A stretch of 64,000 nt of DNA from Arion vulgaris (lineage: Eukaryota > Mollusca > Gastropoda > Stylommatophora > Arionidae): positions 26,394,176 through 26,458,175 of the forward strand of contig CM036771.1 of assembly GCA_020796225.1 (NCBI GenBank), read 5' to 3'. Made by a program: the position numbers and the translations under genes. Below are positions 1 through 10,544 of the stretch, piece after piece (the first letter of the stretch is position 1; each line of letters opens with the position of its first letter). The notes beneath the pieces were generated by a model that saw nothing but the letters and a program-made list of their open reading frames with translations, was not told the origin of the DNA and searched no databases.

Positions 1-1357
1 CATCTTGAAGCCCACATCTTGAAGCCATACATCTTGAAGCTCATACATCTTGAAGCCCACATCTTGAAGCCCTACATCTTGAAGCATACATCTTGAAGCC
101 ATACATCTTGAAGCCCCACATCTTGAAGCCATACATCTTGAAGCCATACATCTTGAAGCCACATTTTGAAGCCATACATCTTGAAGCCATACATCTTGAA
201 GCCATACATCTTGAAGACCAACATCTTGAAGCCATACATCTTGAAGCCATACATCTTGAAGCCCCACATCTTGAAGCCATACATCTTGAAGTCATACATC
301 TTGAAGCCATACATCTTGAAGCCATACATCTTGAAGCCATACATCTTGAAGCCATACATCTTAAGCATACATCTGAATCATACATCTTGAAGCTCATACA
401 TCTTGAAGCCTACATCTTGAAGCCCTACATCTTGAAGCCCACATCTTGAAGCCATACATCTTGAAGCCATACATCTTGAAGCCATACATCTTGAAGCCAT
501 ACTTTGAAACCATACATCTTGAAGCATACTCTTGAAGCCCCACATCTTGAAGCCATACATCTTGAAGCCACACATCTTGAAGCCATACATCTTGAAGCCA
601 TACATCTTGAAGCCACACATCTTGAAGCCCCACATCTTGAAGCCCTACATCTTGAAGCCCACATCTTGAAGCCCACATCTTGAAGCCATACATCTTGAAG
701 CCATACATCTTGAAGCCATACATCTTGAAGCCATACATCTTGAAGCCATACATCTTGAAGCCATACATCTTGAAGCCATACATCTTGAAGCCATACATCT
801 TGAAGTCATACATCTTGAAGCCATACATCTTGAAGTCATACATCTTGAAGCCATACATCTTGAAGTCAACATCTTGAAGCCATACATCTTGAAGCCATAC
901 ATCTTGAGCCATACCGAAACCATACATCTTGAAGCCATACATCTTGAAGCCCCTACATCTTGAAGCCATACATCTTGAAGCCACACATCTTGAAGCCATA
1001 CATCTTGAAGTCATACATCTTGAAGCCCCACATCTTGAAGCCTACATCTTGAAGCCCTACATCTTGAAGCCCACATCTTGAAGCCATACATCTTGAAGCC
1101 ATACATCTTGAAGCCATACATCTTGAAGCCATACATCTTGAAGCCATACATCTTGAAGCCATCATCTTGAAGCCATACATCTTGAAGCCATACATCTTGA
1201 AGCCATACATCTTGAAGCCATACTCTTGAAGCATATTCTAGCTACATCTTGAAGCCCACATCTTGAAGCCATACATCTTGAAGCCATACATCTTGAAGCC
1301 ATACTTCTTGAAACCATATATATTAAAGCCACACATCTTGAAGCCATACATCTTGAT
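1..1357. repeat. 15-bp tandem repeat (CATCTTGAAGCCATA)n
   Basis: About 90 copies of a 15-bp unit with variants such as CCCAC or TCATA and occasional 14- and 16-bp copies. Long ORFs on both strands (ILKPY or MYGFK/MASRC periodic peptides) are artefacts of a period divisible by three. The array runs off the left edge, so its true length is unknown. It lies in the RYK intron upstream of the 1958 exon. Confidence 0.97.
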
Positions 1358-1379
1358 AAGACAGTAATAATCATCATCA

Positions 1380-1680
1380 GTGATTATCATCATCAAGACA
1401 ATAGCTTGTCTTGAGCAGAACTTTGCCACCCTAACAGTCCTTCGGAATTTCTTTCTCCCATTGGCCAGATGTCCTGCATCTGCAACCATGATTCAAATCA
1501 TCAGTTACATCCTGAATCCATCTTTACCGTGGTCTTCCCCTTCTCCTCTTTGCCAGGATGCCTCCTTCCATAATGGTTTTTTTCCCCAACCCTTTGGGTA
1601 TTTTAATGTCCAAAATACTTCAATTTTCTCTTTCTTATTTGTAGCATCATCCAGTTTTCTTTGATTTTGAGTTCTTCCTG
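1380..1680 (-). mobile_element. LINE 3'-end fragment (reverse transcriptase C-terminus)
   Basis: The minus strand resembles the tail of a non-LTR retrotransposon ORF2 (GL-TIMEGGIP, Arg-rich, WIQDV-like) seen better at 38660-38890 and 28230-28440. Stops and frameshifts break the reading frame. The same sequence recurs at 30125-30290 in the same orientation. Confidence 0.6.
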
Positions 1681-1957
1681 AAAAGATCTATTTGTTCTCT
1701 TTTCTGTCCATGATATATGGAGTACTCATATTGGTTAGCCTGATAGTTATAAACCTCTATCACTGGTCATGATAACCACTCGGGTGACAGGTGATGTAAA
1801 GCATGTCTTTCCCCTCTGTTAGTCTACTGGACACTCTTGGGCAAGGTGAAGCACCTATTTAGCTTCTCTCTGAATCTCTTTTACTGTATATTTAAAGTTT
1901 CAATTTGTCTAAAACATATCCACTATATGGTAGAAATTCAAGTATTATTGTTTTCAG

Positions 1958-2050
1958 GAACATTTGGTCGTATCTATGGGGGCACTCTCATTGGAGAAGA
2001 TGGAAATGAAAAATGCACAGAGCAAGAGGTTTTTATAAAAACAGTCACAG
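1958..2050 (+). CDS. RYK: RYK exon: glycine-rich loop and VAIK-type lysine strand
   Basis: A 93-bp exon after acceptor TTTTCAG and before donor GTGAGG. It enters with the last two bases of a Gly codon and leaves with one base of an Asp codon. It encodes the N-lobe start: GTFGRIYGG, the nucleotide-loop motif in its RYK form, an acidic insert (GEDGNEKCTEQE), then VFIKTVT with the lysine matching the ATP-anchoring Lys of kinases. The preceding exon is outside the window. Confidence 0.92.
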
Positions 2051-2294
2051 GTGAGGTTAACAAGGGATTAGTTGTGTGGAATATTTATCTGAATGTTAAA
2101 TTAGTCCTAATTTGATTGTATGCAAGATTTGAGTTTTATGTTATTATTGTTGCAAACAAAACAGGCACAAGTCATGTTAATGATCTAGTAGGGTCTTCAT
2201 TAATGTTCTCAAAACAACGTACTAGTAAATAAAAGCAGACTGAAGCATGTCATGTGTTTTCGGAATTTTCTTTAGTAATGTATGCTTCTTAAGA

Positions 2295-2490
2295 GTTGCC
2301 CCCTGTCCAGCGTGTTCGTAGCTTGTTGGATGACGGGTGACAAGTCCCCCTCTGAGTGCGGTTCAATTCTGGGCTGGCAGAAAAGCAGCAGATTCTCCAG
2401 ATTTACGGTGTTTGTAGCACCGAACCGAAGGGTTACAGTGTCCATGGCACCGAGCCGAAGAGCTGAAAACTCAAGTGCTTCTGGATCTAA
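2295..2490 (+). mobile_element. tRNA-derived SINE-like sequence
   Basis: A locally GC-richer block with a possible A-box (TAGCTTGTTGGATGACGGG) and a B-box-like GGTTCAATTCTGG about 35 bp downstream, ending in an A-run at 2489. This is the layout of a tRNA-headed SINE. No second copy was found in the window, so family membership is uncertain. Confidence 0.45.
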
Positions 2491-2554
2491 AAAAAAAATT
2501 ATTTGCTTCTTAAAGTATTGTTTCTGTTTTGACATTCACTTTGCATTTTTATAT

Positions 2555-3005
2555 TCAAATTAATACAATATTGTTTCAAGATAGATCTGAGCTACATGAA
2601 CAGGAAGAAATACTTGACAGGTTTTAAAAATGTAAGAGACCTGTGTATATTTCTCAATTATATCAGAGATATGACCACTTTGAAAATGTGATACAGTATT
2701 CTTCTTCTTCACCCTCCACCCTAGGAAGTATAGGTCTACAACCAAGGCCTTCCAAGCCCGCCTATCCAAGGCCATTTTTTCCAGATCTCTCCACTCTCTA
2801 CCTATTTTCTTGCATTTCGTCTCCAACTCCCATCTTCAGGTGTTCCTGGGTCTTCCCTACCTCTATTGCCCTGGGGGTTCTGTCGGAGAGCTTGTCTTAT
2901 GATGCTGTTGGGGGTTTCCTCAGTGTGTGTCCTATCCATCACCACCTTCTGCTCATTATCTCTTGTTCCACCTGTCGTTGTCCTGTTCTATCCCAGATAC
3001 AGTAT
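2555..3005 (-). mobile_element. LINE reverse-transcriptase C-terminal fragment
   Basis: Minus-strand translation in shifting frames gives RRWWWIGHTLRKPP, then a degraded GK..RGRP-like segment and LEKMALDRRAWKALVVDL. This is the C-terminal signature of CR1/RTE-like non-LTR retrotransposons. The copy is 5'-truncated and decayed. Confidence 0.65.
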
Positions 3006-3584
3006 TGGACTTTGGTAAATATGTTCTCATCGTGATATCATCTAAGTGAAAGTCTATATATGTGAGTTACTTCAGATCAGAGACAGTCAACACACAGAAG
3101 CATCATTAAAATCAAGTGCAGAATCTCATGGATAGCACAAACAGAAAGAACGAATGAACAAGTGAACACAGTTGCAACGATATGAAAAAAGGAAGAATGA
3201 ATCCAATTTGATGAGAATAAAAATTTGCAGTATTATTATTAATATTTTTAAAAAACCAGGTTGGTACAGTGAGAAAGTAGACCTCAAAATAAATTCACTG
3301 ATAACATAAGAGACAATTATATTGCATATATAAATATATATACTGATGTTTCTGAACATGATGATGATAAATCTGGCAAGGACTTTCTAGCAAGTGCTTG
3401 TTGTTAGATCATTGTAGAGAATACAAAACTGCTTCCAGCATGGGGATATAAGTTGAAGCTGTTTTTGCTATCCTCAAATGGCTTTCTCAGATTTCATTTA
3501 CTGCTGCAGTTAGTGTGTCTGATTCTGAGTCCATGCTTCTATAGGTCCATATTACAGACTTCGGTATTATTGAATGGAATATAT

Positions 3585-4320
3585 AAACACCGACTATAGT
3601 CTAGTGGTTAATAAACTTACCTCCAAGGTACAAGATCACAGGATCAAATTCTTAGCGGAAATTCGATTTTCCAACATTAAAGGCTCTCAGCTAAAAGCTA
3701 AAGGCTCACCTAAATCCAAAAACCAATTAAGAACTCCAATGTGTAGAAAGCTACGAATACCTGGGCTCAATAATTAACAATAATGGTGACTGCTCCAAAG
3801 AAATCTCAAGAAGATTGGCAATAGCAATCAAGAAGTTAAACACAATGAAGAACATGTGGCAAAGCACCAGCAAAATATTAAATTAAAAATATTGAGAGCA
3901 TGCATTTTCCAGTAGCTATTATAGTTGTGAATCATGGACTATTACACAAAAACAAGAACGAAAATCCAGTCCTTCAAAACTAAATGCTACAGAAAGATCC
4001 TACAATACCATGGACAGAAAAAAGAAAGAACACTGATGTCGTGAAAGAACTAAATGCAAAAGAGAATTGGCTGATAAACAACATACTATACAGAAAAATT
4101 GGATACTTTGTCACATTAAGCGTCACGATGGCCTGGAAAGAACAATATTAGAGGGCAAGGTCCCAGGACGCAGAGGCAGACCAAGAAGAAGATGGCTACA
4201 AGATATTAAAGAAACCATGAATATGGCCATCGATGAAGTGGGTGAACTGGCTAGAGACAGAGTGAATTTTAGATGTGCTGCAAAGAGAGCAATGTCCTAT
4301 AAAGGATACACACCTTGATG
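3585..4320 (+). mobile_element. LINE reverse-transcriptase C-terminal fragment
   Basis: Plus-strand frames give YEYLGSIINNNGDCSKEI (RT thumb region), ESWTITQKQERK, and an intact stretch at 4067-4318 with HIKRHDGLERTILEGKVPG followed by RRGRPRRRWLQDIKETMNMA. Several frameshifts interrupt it. It lies within the RYK intron 2051-4993 and is co-oriented with the gene. The start (3590-3670) has a tRNA-like AGTCTAGTGGTTAA box and may be an adjoining SINE head. Confidence 0.8.
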
Positions 4321-4324
4321 ATGA

Positions 4325-4455
4325 ATGGCTCTCAGATCAACCCAGTCTCAATTTTATCCAAGAGGAAAACAGGGAAGTAAAGGTGGCCTGCATGATATTG
4401 ACTACATCACCTATCATATGCTATTTGTTACAGAAAAATACTGTACTAACACTAT
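4325..4455 (+). mobile_element. SINE fragment
   Basis: The 3' part of a SINE also present at 23075-23350, 56160-56425 and 62820-63075: shared blocks include CAGTCTCAA, GAAGTAAAGGTGG, a CATCACCTATC-like run and ACAGAAAAATACTGTACTAA. It directly precedes a (TA)n tract. Confidence 0.6.
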
Positions 4456-4456
4456 A

Positions 4457-4457
4457 T

Positions 4458-4539
<82 letters not shown>
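4457..4539. repeat. (TA)n microsatellite
   Basis: About 40 uninterrupted TA dinucleotides directly following SINE sequence. Confidence 0.98.
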
Positions 4540-4540
<1 letters not shown>

Positions 4541-4554
4541 ACATAGTAAGAAAC

Positions 4555-4880
4555 AAGTTCTTTATTTTATAACCAGCTTAAAATTGGTACCTGAACTTTC
4601 TGAGTAGAGGGACACATTTGGATTAGATGTCAAAAGCTACTGTGTAAGTGCTAAAGAGAATAAAGAGTTTTAAGAATTCCAGGAAACACTGGAGCCAATA
4701 GACAGCAAACAAGTAATAGGCTCTTCAGGAAAAACAAATTAATCAAACACAGGATTCAAACCACAAACCCTTATTTTTCTTAGACACCCATTGCCTAGCT
4801 CTAAAGCTGAGCTTTTATAAGAACAGAACCATCTAGCTCTGTGTAAGTGCTATACCACTGACACTCACAGCTAGCTGGAA
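4555..4880 (-). mobile_element. tRNA-derived SINE-like sequence
   Basis: On the minus strand, AGCTAGGCAATGGGTGTCTA (A-box-like) is followed by GGTTTGAATCCTG (B-box) and a body ending near a terminal run related to the SINE at 23075-23350. It is degenerate; the 3' end is poorly defined. Confidence 0.4.
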
Positions 4881-4993
4881 CTGACTAATGGGATTCTCAA
4901 GTAAAGAGACTTTGTTTTGAATTCAGTTTTCCTATTCAATGTGATGATCATATAATTCATATTATTTATTATATTTCTCTTTCCTTTCATCAG

Positions 4994-5196
4994 ATCAAGC
5001 CAAAGCAGACCAGGTTCAGCTATTTCTTACAGAATCTGTACAATTAAAGGGTTTAGTCCATCCCAACCTTCACAGTCTACTTGGGGTTTGCCTTGAAACT
5101 CCTGAGCAGCCTTTGGTTGTCTACCCCTCTCTTCAGGAGGGCAATATGAAGAAATTTCTTCTCAAGTGTCGCATGTCAGAATGTGGATCACGATAT
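4994..5196 (+). CDS. RYK: RYK exon: helix C and hinge region
   Basis: A 203-bp exon after acceptor CATCAG and before donor GTGAGT. The first two bases complete the split Asp codon (DQAKADQ). It encodes helix C with the conserved Glu (LFLTESVQLKGL), the following strands (HPNLHSLLGVCLE), the hinge (PLVVYPSLQEGNMKKFL) and a cysteine-containing segment ending CGSRY. It ends on a complete codon. Reading past the donor meets unrelated intronic sequence. Confidence 0.92.
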
Positions 5197-5818
5197 GTGA
5201 GTATTTTCATGCAGGAAACACTAGAAACTATGTGTCCATTATTCTTTGATTCTACTAATATTTTCTTTTTGTTAAACACATTCACTACTGGAAGGAAAGA
5301 ATGTGGCGGAATTTATTTTTACCCATATTTTCCAGCTTGAAAAATGTGTAAATTTCATCAAATTAACAAATTTTACCAAACTCTCGATCAGATCACAATG
5401 TGGAAGTAGATACCTTTGCTGTAGACAAACACCGGAAATTGGATCAGTATACAGTGATGTAAATTTAGCACCAATTGTTCATGAAACAATTCTTGACAAA
5501 GTGCTTGACAGTTGGGTTATTTTAATAATCAATCTTGATGAAACCTGCAGCAGTTAGTATGGAATGAGTTAAACTTGTGAAACATTTCTGGAAAATTCTT
5601 GTGCCTAACACATTGTTTTTACACACTCAACATCTATTAAAATAGTGTATGATTATTACCGATACCATACTGAGGAACAGCTTGTTAGAAATGTGCTCAC
5701 AGTCTCATCACACTCAGCACTGCTTTCTTTTGTCAACATATTCAGTTGCATGTCAAAGAGTGTATGCAGAAGAAGAGGAAGACAAAGAACCTTGACTGTC
5801 ATAAGCTTGACTACATGT

Positions 5819-6800
5819 CTGTATGTCTTTATTTCAAACACTCAACATCCAACAACTTGTCTGTGTGTCTTTATTTCAGACACTCAACACTCAACAACTT
5901 GCCTTTATGTCCATGTCTTTATTTCAGACAATCAACATCCAACAACTTGCCTTTATGTCCATGTCTTTATTTCAGACACTCAACACTCAACAATTTGTTT
6001 ATATGTCCATGTCTTTATTTCAGACACTCAACACTCAACAATTTGTTTATATGTCCATGTCTTTATTTCAGACACTCAACACTCAACAATTTGTTTATAT
6101 GTCCATGTCTTTATTTCAGACACTCAACATCCAACAACTTGCCTTTATGTCCATGTCTTTATTTCAGACAATCAACATCCAACAACTTGCCTTTATGTCC
6201 ATGTCTTTATTTCAGACACTCAACATCCAACAACTTGTCTTTACGTCCATGTCTTTATTTCAGACACTCAACATCCAACAACTTGTCTTTATGTCCATGT
6301 CTTTATTTCAGACACTCAACATCCAACAACTTGCCTTTATGTCCATGTCTTTATTTCAGACAATCAACATCCAACAACTTGTCTTTATGTCCATGTCTTT
6401 ATTTCAGACACTCAACATCCAACAACTTGTCTTTATGTCCATGTCTTTATTTCAGACACTCAACATCCAACAACTTGTCTTTATGTCCATGTCTTTATTT
6501 CAGACACTCAACATCCAACAACTTGCCTTTATGTCCATGTCTTTATTTCAGACACTCAACATCCAACAACTTGCCTTTATGTCCATGTCTTTATTTCAGA
6601 CACTCAACATCCAACAACTTGCCTTTATGTCCATGTCTTTATTTCAGACACTCAACATCCAACAACTTGTCTTTATGTCCATGTCTTTATTTCAGACACT
6701 CAACATCCAACAACTTGTCTTTATGTCTATGTCTTTATTTCAGACAATCAACATCCAACAACTTGCCTTTATGTCTATGTCTTTATTTCAGATGCTCAAA
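5819..6800 (+). repeat. 48-bp minisatellite built on a 3' splice site
   Basis: Twenty-one copies; the TTTATTTCA motif starts at 5828, 5870, 5918 and then every 48 bp exactly to 6782. Twenty copies contain TTTATTTCAG followed by ACACTCAACA (or ACAATCAACA), identical to the real acceptor and first exon bases at 7397-7416. Variants carrying CAATTTGTTTATATG (5990-6105) are closest to the exon. The period divisible by three leaves all + frames open, giving spurious ORFs of more than 300 residues. Confidence 0.97.
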
Positions 6801-6814
6801 ACCAGATAGTTTTT

Positions 6815-7346
6815 CTACATGTACATGTTGTTATCTTAGACAATGTAACAACTTGATAACCACTTGTGTACATGTTGTTATCTTAGACAATGTAACAACT
6901 TGATAACCACTTGTGTACATGTTGTTATCTTAGACAATGTAACAACTTGATAACCACTTGTGTCCATGTTGTTATCTTAGACAATGTAACAACTTGATAA
7001 CCACTTGTGTACATGTTGTTATCTTAGACAATGTAACAGCTTGATAACCACTTGTGTACATGTTGTTATCTTAGACAATGTAACAACTTGATAACCACTT
7101 GTGTCCATGTTGTTATCTTAGACAATGTAACAACTTGATAACCACTTGTGTACATGTTGTTATCTTAGACAATGTAACAACTTGATAACCACTTGTGTCC
7201 ATGTTGTTATCTTAGACAATGTAACAACTTGATAACCACTTGTGTACATGTTGTTATCTTAGACAATGTAACAACTTGATAACCACTTGTGTCCATGTTG
7301 TTATCTTAGACAATGTAACAACTTGATAACCACTTGTGTACATGTC
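6815..7346 (+). repeat. 47-bp minisatellite related to the 48-bp array
   Basis: Eleven copies with TTATCTTAGACAATGTAAC at 6831 and every 47 bp to 7301. Each unit retains ACAACTTG, an ATGT block and a pyrimidine-AG motif in the same order as the 48-bp unit, suggesting common origin. Copies differ mainly by GTAC versus GTCC before ATGTTGTT. Confidence 0.95.
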
Positions 7347-7406
7347 CATATCATTATTTCTTTCAATAGTCAACAATTTGTTTGTATGTTCATGTCTTTA
7401 TTTCAG

Positions 7407-7516
7407 ACACTCAACACTCAACAGCTGATTTATATGGCCATACAGATCATCAGAGGTGTACAGTACCTACATAGAAAAAAGCTGATTCACAAAGACCTAG
7501 CTACCAGGAATTGTAT
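7407..7516 (+). CDS. RYK: RYK exon: catalytic-loop region
   Basis: A 110-bp exon, phase 0 at its start, after acceptor TTTATTTCAG and before donor GTAAGT. It encodes TLNTQQLIYMAIQII, helix E (RGVQYLHRKK) and the catalytic loop LIHKDLATRNC. The HRD arginine is replaced by lysine (HKD). The last two bases (AT) join C of the next exon to make Ile. Its 5' boundary is nearly identical to the unit of the 48-bp minisatellite upstream (5819-6800), so the exon start appears to belong to the same repeat lineage. Confidence 0.93.
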
Positions 7517-7739
7517 GTAAGTTGAATAATAATAATAATATTGCTTCGATGACAATTATCAAATATCATGCTGACGCCAAGATATTGAGTTACTTTTTTT
7601 AAATTCCCAGCCCCTCCGGGAACATAAAACTATTCAGTTCAAGTTGAAATACTCAGAAATCTTCCTGCTAATATCACATAACCCTTGTATTCCAGTATTG
7701 TTATATTAAGATGAATTCATATTTTAAAAAACATCACAA

Positions 7740-8205
7740 CACACCAAAACAAGGTTATATTATGTTGAAAATTAAATTAAAAACTAAGGAATATCAAGGG
7801 AGATGCCAAAAGATTTTGACTGCAAGGAGATGCCAAAAATAGATTATACTAAAAGTTGTCAAAGCAAAATCAGCTGTTAAAAGTATAAATAAAATATGGA
7901 ACTCCAAATTATATAGTTTTAAAATTAAATTCCAAATTGTCAATTCTAATGTTGTATCAATCCTAACATTTGCCAGCGAGAGTTGGAAAATAACTAAAGA
8001 TATAGAAAGTAAGTTGAATGCATTTAAAAATAGATATCTGCAAAAAGTAATGTCTGCAAAACATAAAATGGGACAAATTCAGGAGGGGTGATAAAATCAT
8101 GGAAATGTCTAGTCAACCACTAGTAACAACTGTTATAAGAAAGAGAAGATGGAGATATGTTGGACATACTCTGAGAAGAATGGTGAGCCATCAAGTTAAA
8201 TACAA
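7740..8205 (+). mobile_element. LINE reverse-transcriptase fragment
   Basis: Frames include LTFASESWKITKDIESKLNA and FKNRYLQKVMSAKHKMGQIQ, the conserved W...fe.r.Lrk.. region near the C-terminus of LINE reverse transcriptases. It is broken by stops. Confidence 0.6.
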
Positions 8206-8389
8206 ATAAGATTCAGGACTTTATAAAAAAATGTCTTCAACAGATCCTCAGACTGTGATGGTATAACATTGCCAAGCACAAACCTGTACATAACAACGGT
8301 GCTGGAACCCATGATGACCAAGTTATGAGTGGAAAATGGGGGTATGTCAGGCATACCTTGCAAAAGACACCGTTTAGTGTCACTAGAAA

Positions 8390-8765
8390 AGCACTTCATT
8401 GGAACCTGTAAGGGAAACAGAAACGACAGAGATGAAGTGTCTATGCAGAATGCTGGGAGTAACAAGAAGAGACCAGTTTAGAAATGAAGACATCAGGAAA
8501 AAAGTGGGTACAACATCAGTGCTGAACCAACAAATCAAGAAACAACAAATTAAATGGTTCGGCCACATAAGCAGATTATTTCAAAGAGCAATGTAACTCC
8601 GATAAAGGGGATACAAAGCAAAAGTCCTGTCAAAGCATAAGGTGGACCTCAGAAATAACAGGCGGTGAAAAACACTACTCATTACAAAAGCTTTTTCTAT
8701 AAATCTCTTCTTATCCTGGCGCTGTGAGGCAAAACAGGATTAGCTCTTAGTGGAGCAGGGCAAAA
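8390..8765 (+). mobile_element. LINE 3' end
   Basis: Encodes EMKCLCRMLGVTRRDQFRNE, DIRKKVGTTSVLNQQIKKQQ and IKWFGHISRL (RT C-terminal domain), then a 3' UTR with a conserved block (AATCTCTTCTTATCCTGGCG, TGAGGCAAAACAGGATTAG). The same 3' end is found reversed at 44395-44720 and 60115-60330. Confidence 0.8.
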
Positions 8766-8871
8766 GCCATTTAGAGTAAAAACGCCATTTAGTGTGGCAC
8801 CTGGTACACAAGGAGTTAGAGAACAAAAATAACTAAGTCAGATTTTACAACGAGAAAATCCTTATTTTATA

Positions 8872-9419
8872 AAGTAGCACATCTGGAGTTATACTATAAC
8901 ATGGTATCAGATGTAATTGATCATAGAGAAGCTTCAGAGCTAACTCATACCATTTACTTACTTTATAAAATAGCACATCTGGAGTTATACTACAGGGTGT
9001 TCAAAATAATTGCAGCCCGTGAATGGAGCTAATCTGGCATATATGTATGGAAATGGGAAGGTTAGTTATGACGTAGTATAGGTCAAGGTTGTGTGACGGT
9101 GTGTAATTGTAGTGCGGAAGGGGCGATGAACAAATGTGACGTAAGATGAGCTAGTCAGAACCGGTTTAAATAGTAAATAAACACAACTCAATTTGTACCT
9201 GGCAACTTTCGAATTGTCAATGGGGCTGCAATTATCTTGAACACCCTGTATAACATGGTATCAGATGTAATTGATCAAAGAGAAGCTTCAGAGCTAACTC
9301 ATACCATTTACTTACTTTATAAAGTACCACATCTGGAGTTATACTATAACATGGTATCAGATGTAATTGATCATAGAGAAGCTTCAGAGCTGACTCATGG
9401 CACTTATTTACTTGATTAG
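8872..9419. repeat. 96-bp tandem repeat, three copies, middle copy interrupted
   Basis: Copies begin with ATCTGGAGTTATACTATAAC at 8881, 8977 and 9331. The first two are 96 bp apart; the second and third are 354 bp apart, and removing the 256-bp MITE at 8993-9248 plus one TA leaves exactly 96 bp. The unit contains GGTATCAGATGTAATTGATC and an AAGCTTCAGAGCTAACTC block. Confidence 0.93.
8993..9248. mobile_element. 256-bp mariner-type MITE with TA target duplication
   Basis: Terminal inverted repeats start CAGGGTGTTCAA(A/G)ATAAT and continue TGCAGCCC on both ends, 25 of 26 bases matching. The element is flanked by TA at 8991-8992 and 9249-9250. It has no coding capacity, so it must have been mobilised in trans by a Tc1/mariner-type transposase (inferred from TA and terminal sequence). 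Confidence 0.92.
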
Positions 9420-9705
9420 AAGTCAGAAAAATATCAAACTTGACAGATTGAAAGATCAACAAATATTTTAAAATATGTATTTGAGTACAGTTCTAAGATT
9501 GACAAGAGCAGATTATTGATTGCCATTTTTCCCCTTGTTTATAATTTGTCAAGACAGAAACAACTTTCAAGGAAAGTGAACAAGCATGCTAGCATTTCAC
9601 AGACAGTATTCACATCAAGTTTTCTCCCTTGACACTAGAAATGACATAAGTAATCTTGACTCCATGCTATTTTGTCAAGTCTGAGTGAAACTTTAATTTC
9701 CCCAG

Positions 9706-9865
9706 CGTCGGAGCAGAGCTTGTGGTGAAAGTGACAGATAACTCATTGGCTCGGGACCTCTTCCCTGGGGACTACAATTGTTTGGGTGACAATGAGAACA
9801 GACCAGTGAAATGGATGGCCATTGAGGCACTCATGCAGAAACGATTCTCTCCATCCAGTGATGTG
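9706..9865 (+). CDS. RYK: RYK exon: DNS motif and activation segment
   Basis: A 160-bp exon after acceptor CCCCAG and before donor GTAATA. It encodes VGAELVVKVTDNSLARDLFP, where canonical kinases have DFG and vertebrate RYK has DNA. The strongly RYK-specific DYNCLGDNENRPVKWMAIEA follows, then MQKRFSPSSDV, running into the next exon's WAYG. Replacement of DFG Phe-Gly is expected to impair Mg-ATP handling; this is family knowledge and was not tested. Confidence 0.94.
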
Positions 9866-10189
9866 GTAATAGCAACAGTTTTGTCTAGAAACAAACTCCT
9901 TATTTTATTTTGTCTAATCTACTTTTGTTTTTGTTACTTGATTCATATTTCAGCCTCTTTGCTAAAATAACAACATGACAGCAATTTGGAGACCTTGTTA
10001 TACTGTTTTGATTTGAAAATATACAAAGGGTTCATTAGTATTAATTTTTATAATCAATGTTTTTTAAGATTCTTATTCTTCTGTTTCAACTTTTTGAGCA
10101 ATTGAGGTTCATTGCTGCATTCTTCTTTGAATCCCAGGAATTATGAATTTTCACTCTTTTTCCTACAGTGTAATGGGGGAAGCACCTGA

Positions 10190-10385
10190 GCTTTTTTTAA
10201 AACTCAGAAACCTCCAACAGCTCCAGGTGTAGTGCTATGCTTAGTGCTGCGGAGACTCCTACTTAGGTAGTAGTAAGAATTATTGTCCTTCCCATGAATT
10301 GAACATGGATCTCCCGTGTGGTAGCCAAGCATCTAATCCATTGGGCCATTGCCAGACTCATTGCTACATATAACCCATGCCTCTA
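10190..10385 (-). mobile_element. tRNA-derived SINE
   Basis: The minus strand has TGGCCCAATGGATTAGATGC (A-box region) and TGTTCAATTCATGG (B-box), spaced as in tRNA. A related head lies at 33020-33115 on the minus strand with GGATTAGAGTGC and TTCAATTCACGG. Confidence 0.6.
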
Positions 10386-10544
10386 TTTATCAATTTTCAT
10401 AGCCTTCTCTTTCAAATTGTTGACTTCTAGTATTTCTAGATCTACTTCATTATGCTCAATCAAGCGTGGCATATTCTTTACAGGACATAGCCATCAACAA
10501 CAGTTTCATTATCATACAGAATTATATTATCTAGACCTGAAGAT

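Noticed and set aside
5645..6903. Long + strand ORFs (up to 403 codons) of periodic TCLYVHVFISDTQHP-type peptides
   Set aside because: All three frames are open because the 48-bp unit is divisible by three and lacks stops; composition is purely periodic and the region is intronic in RYK.
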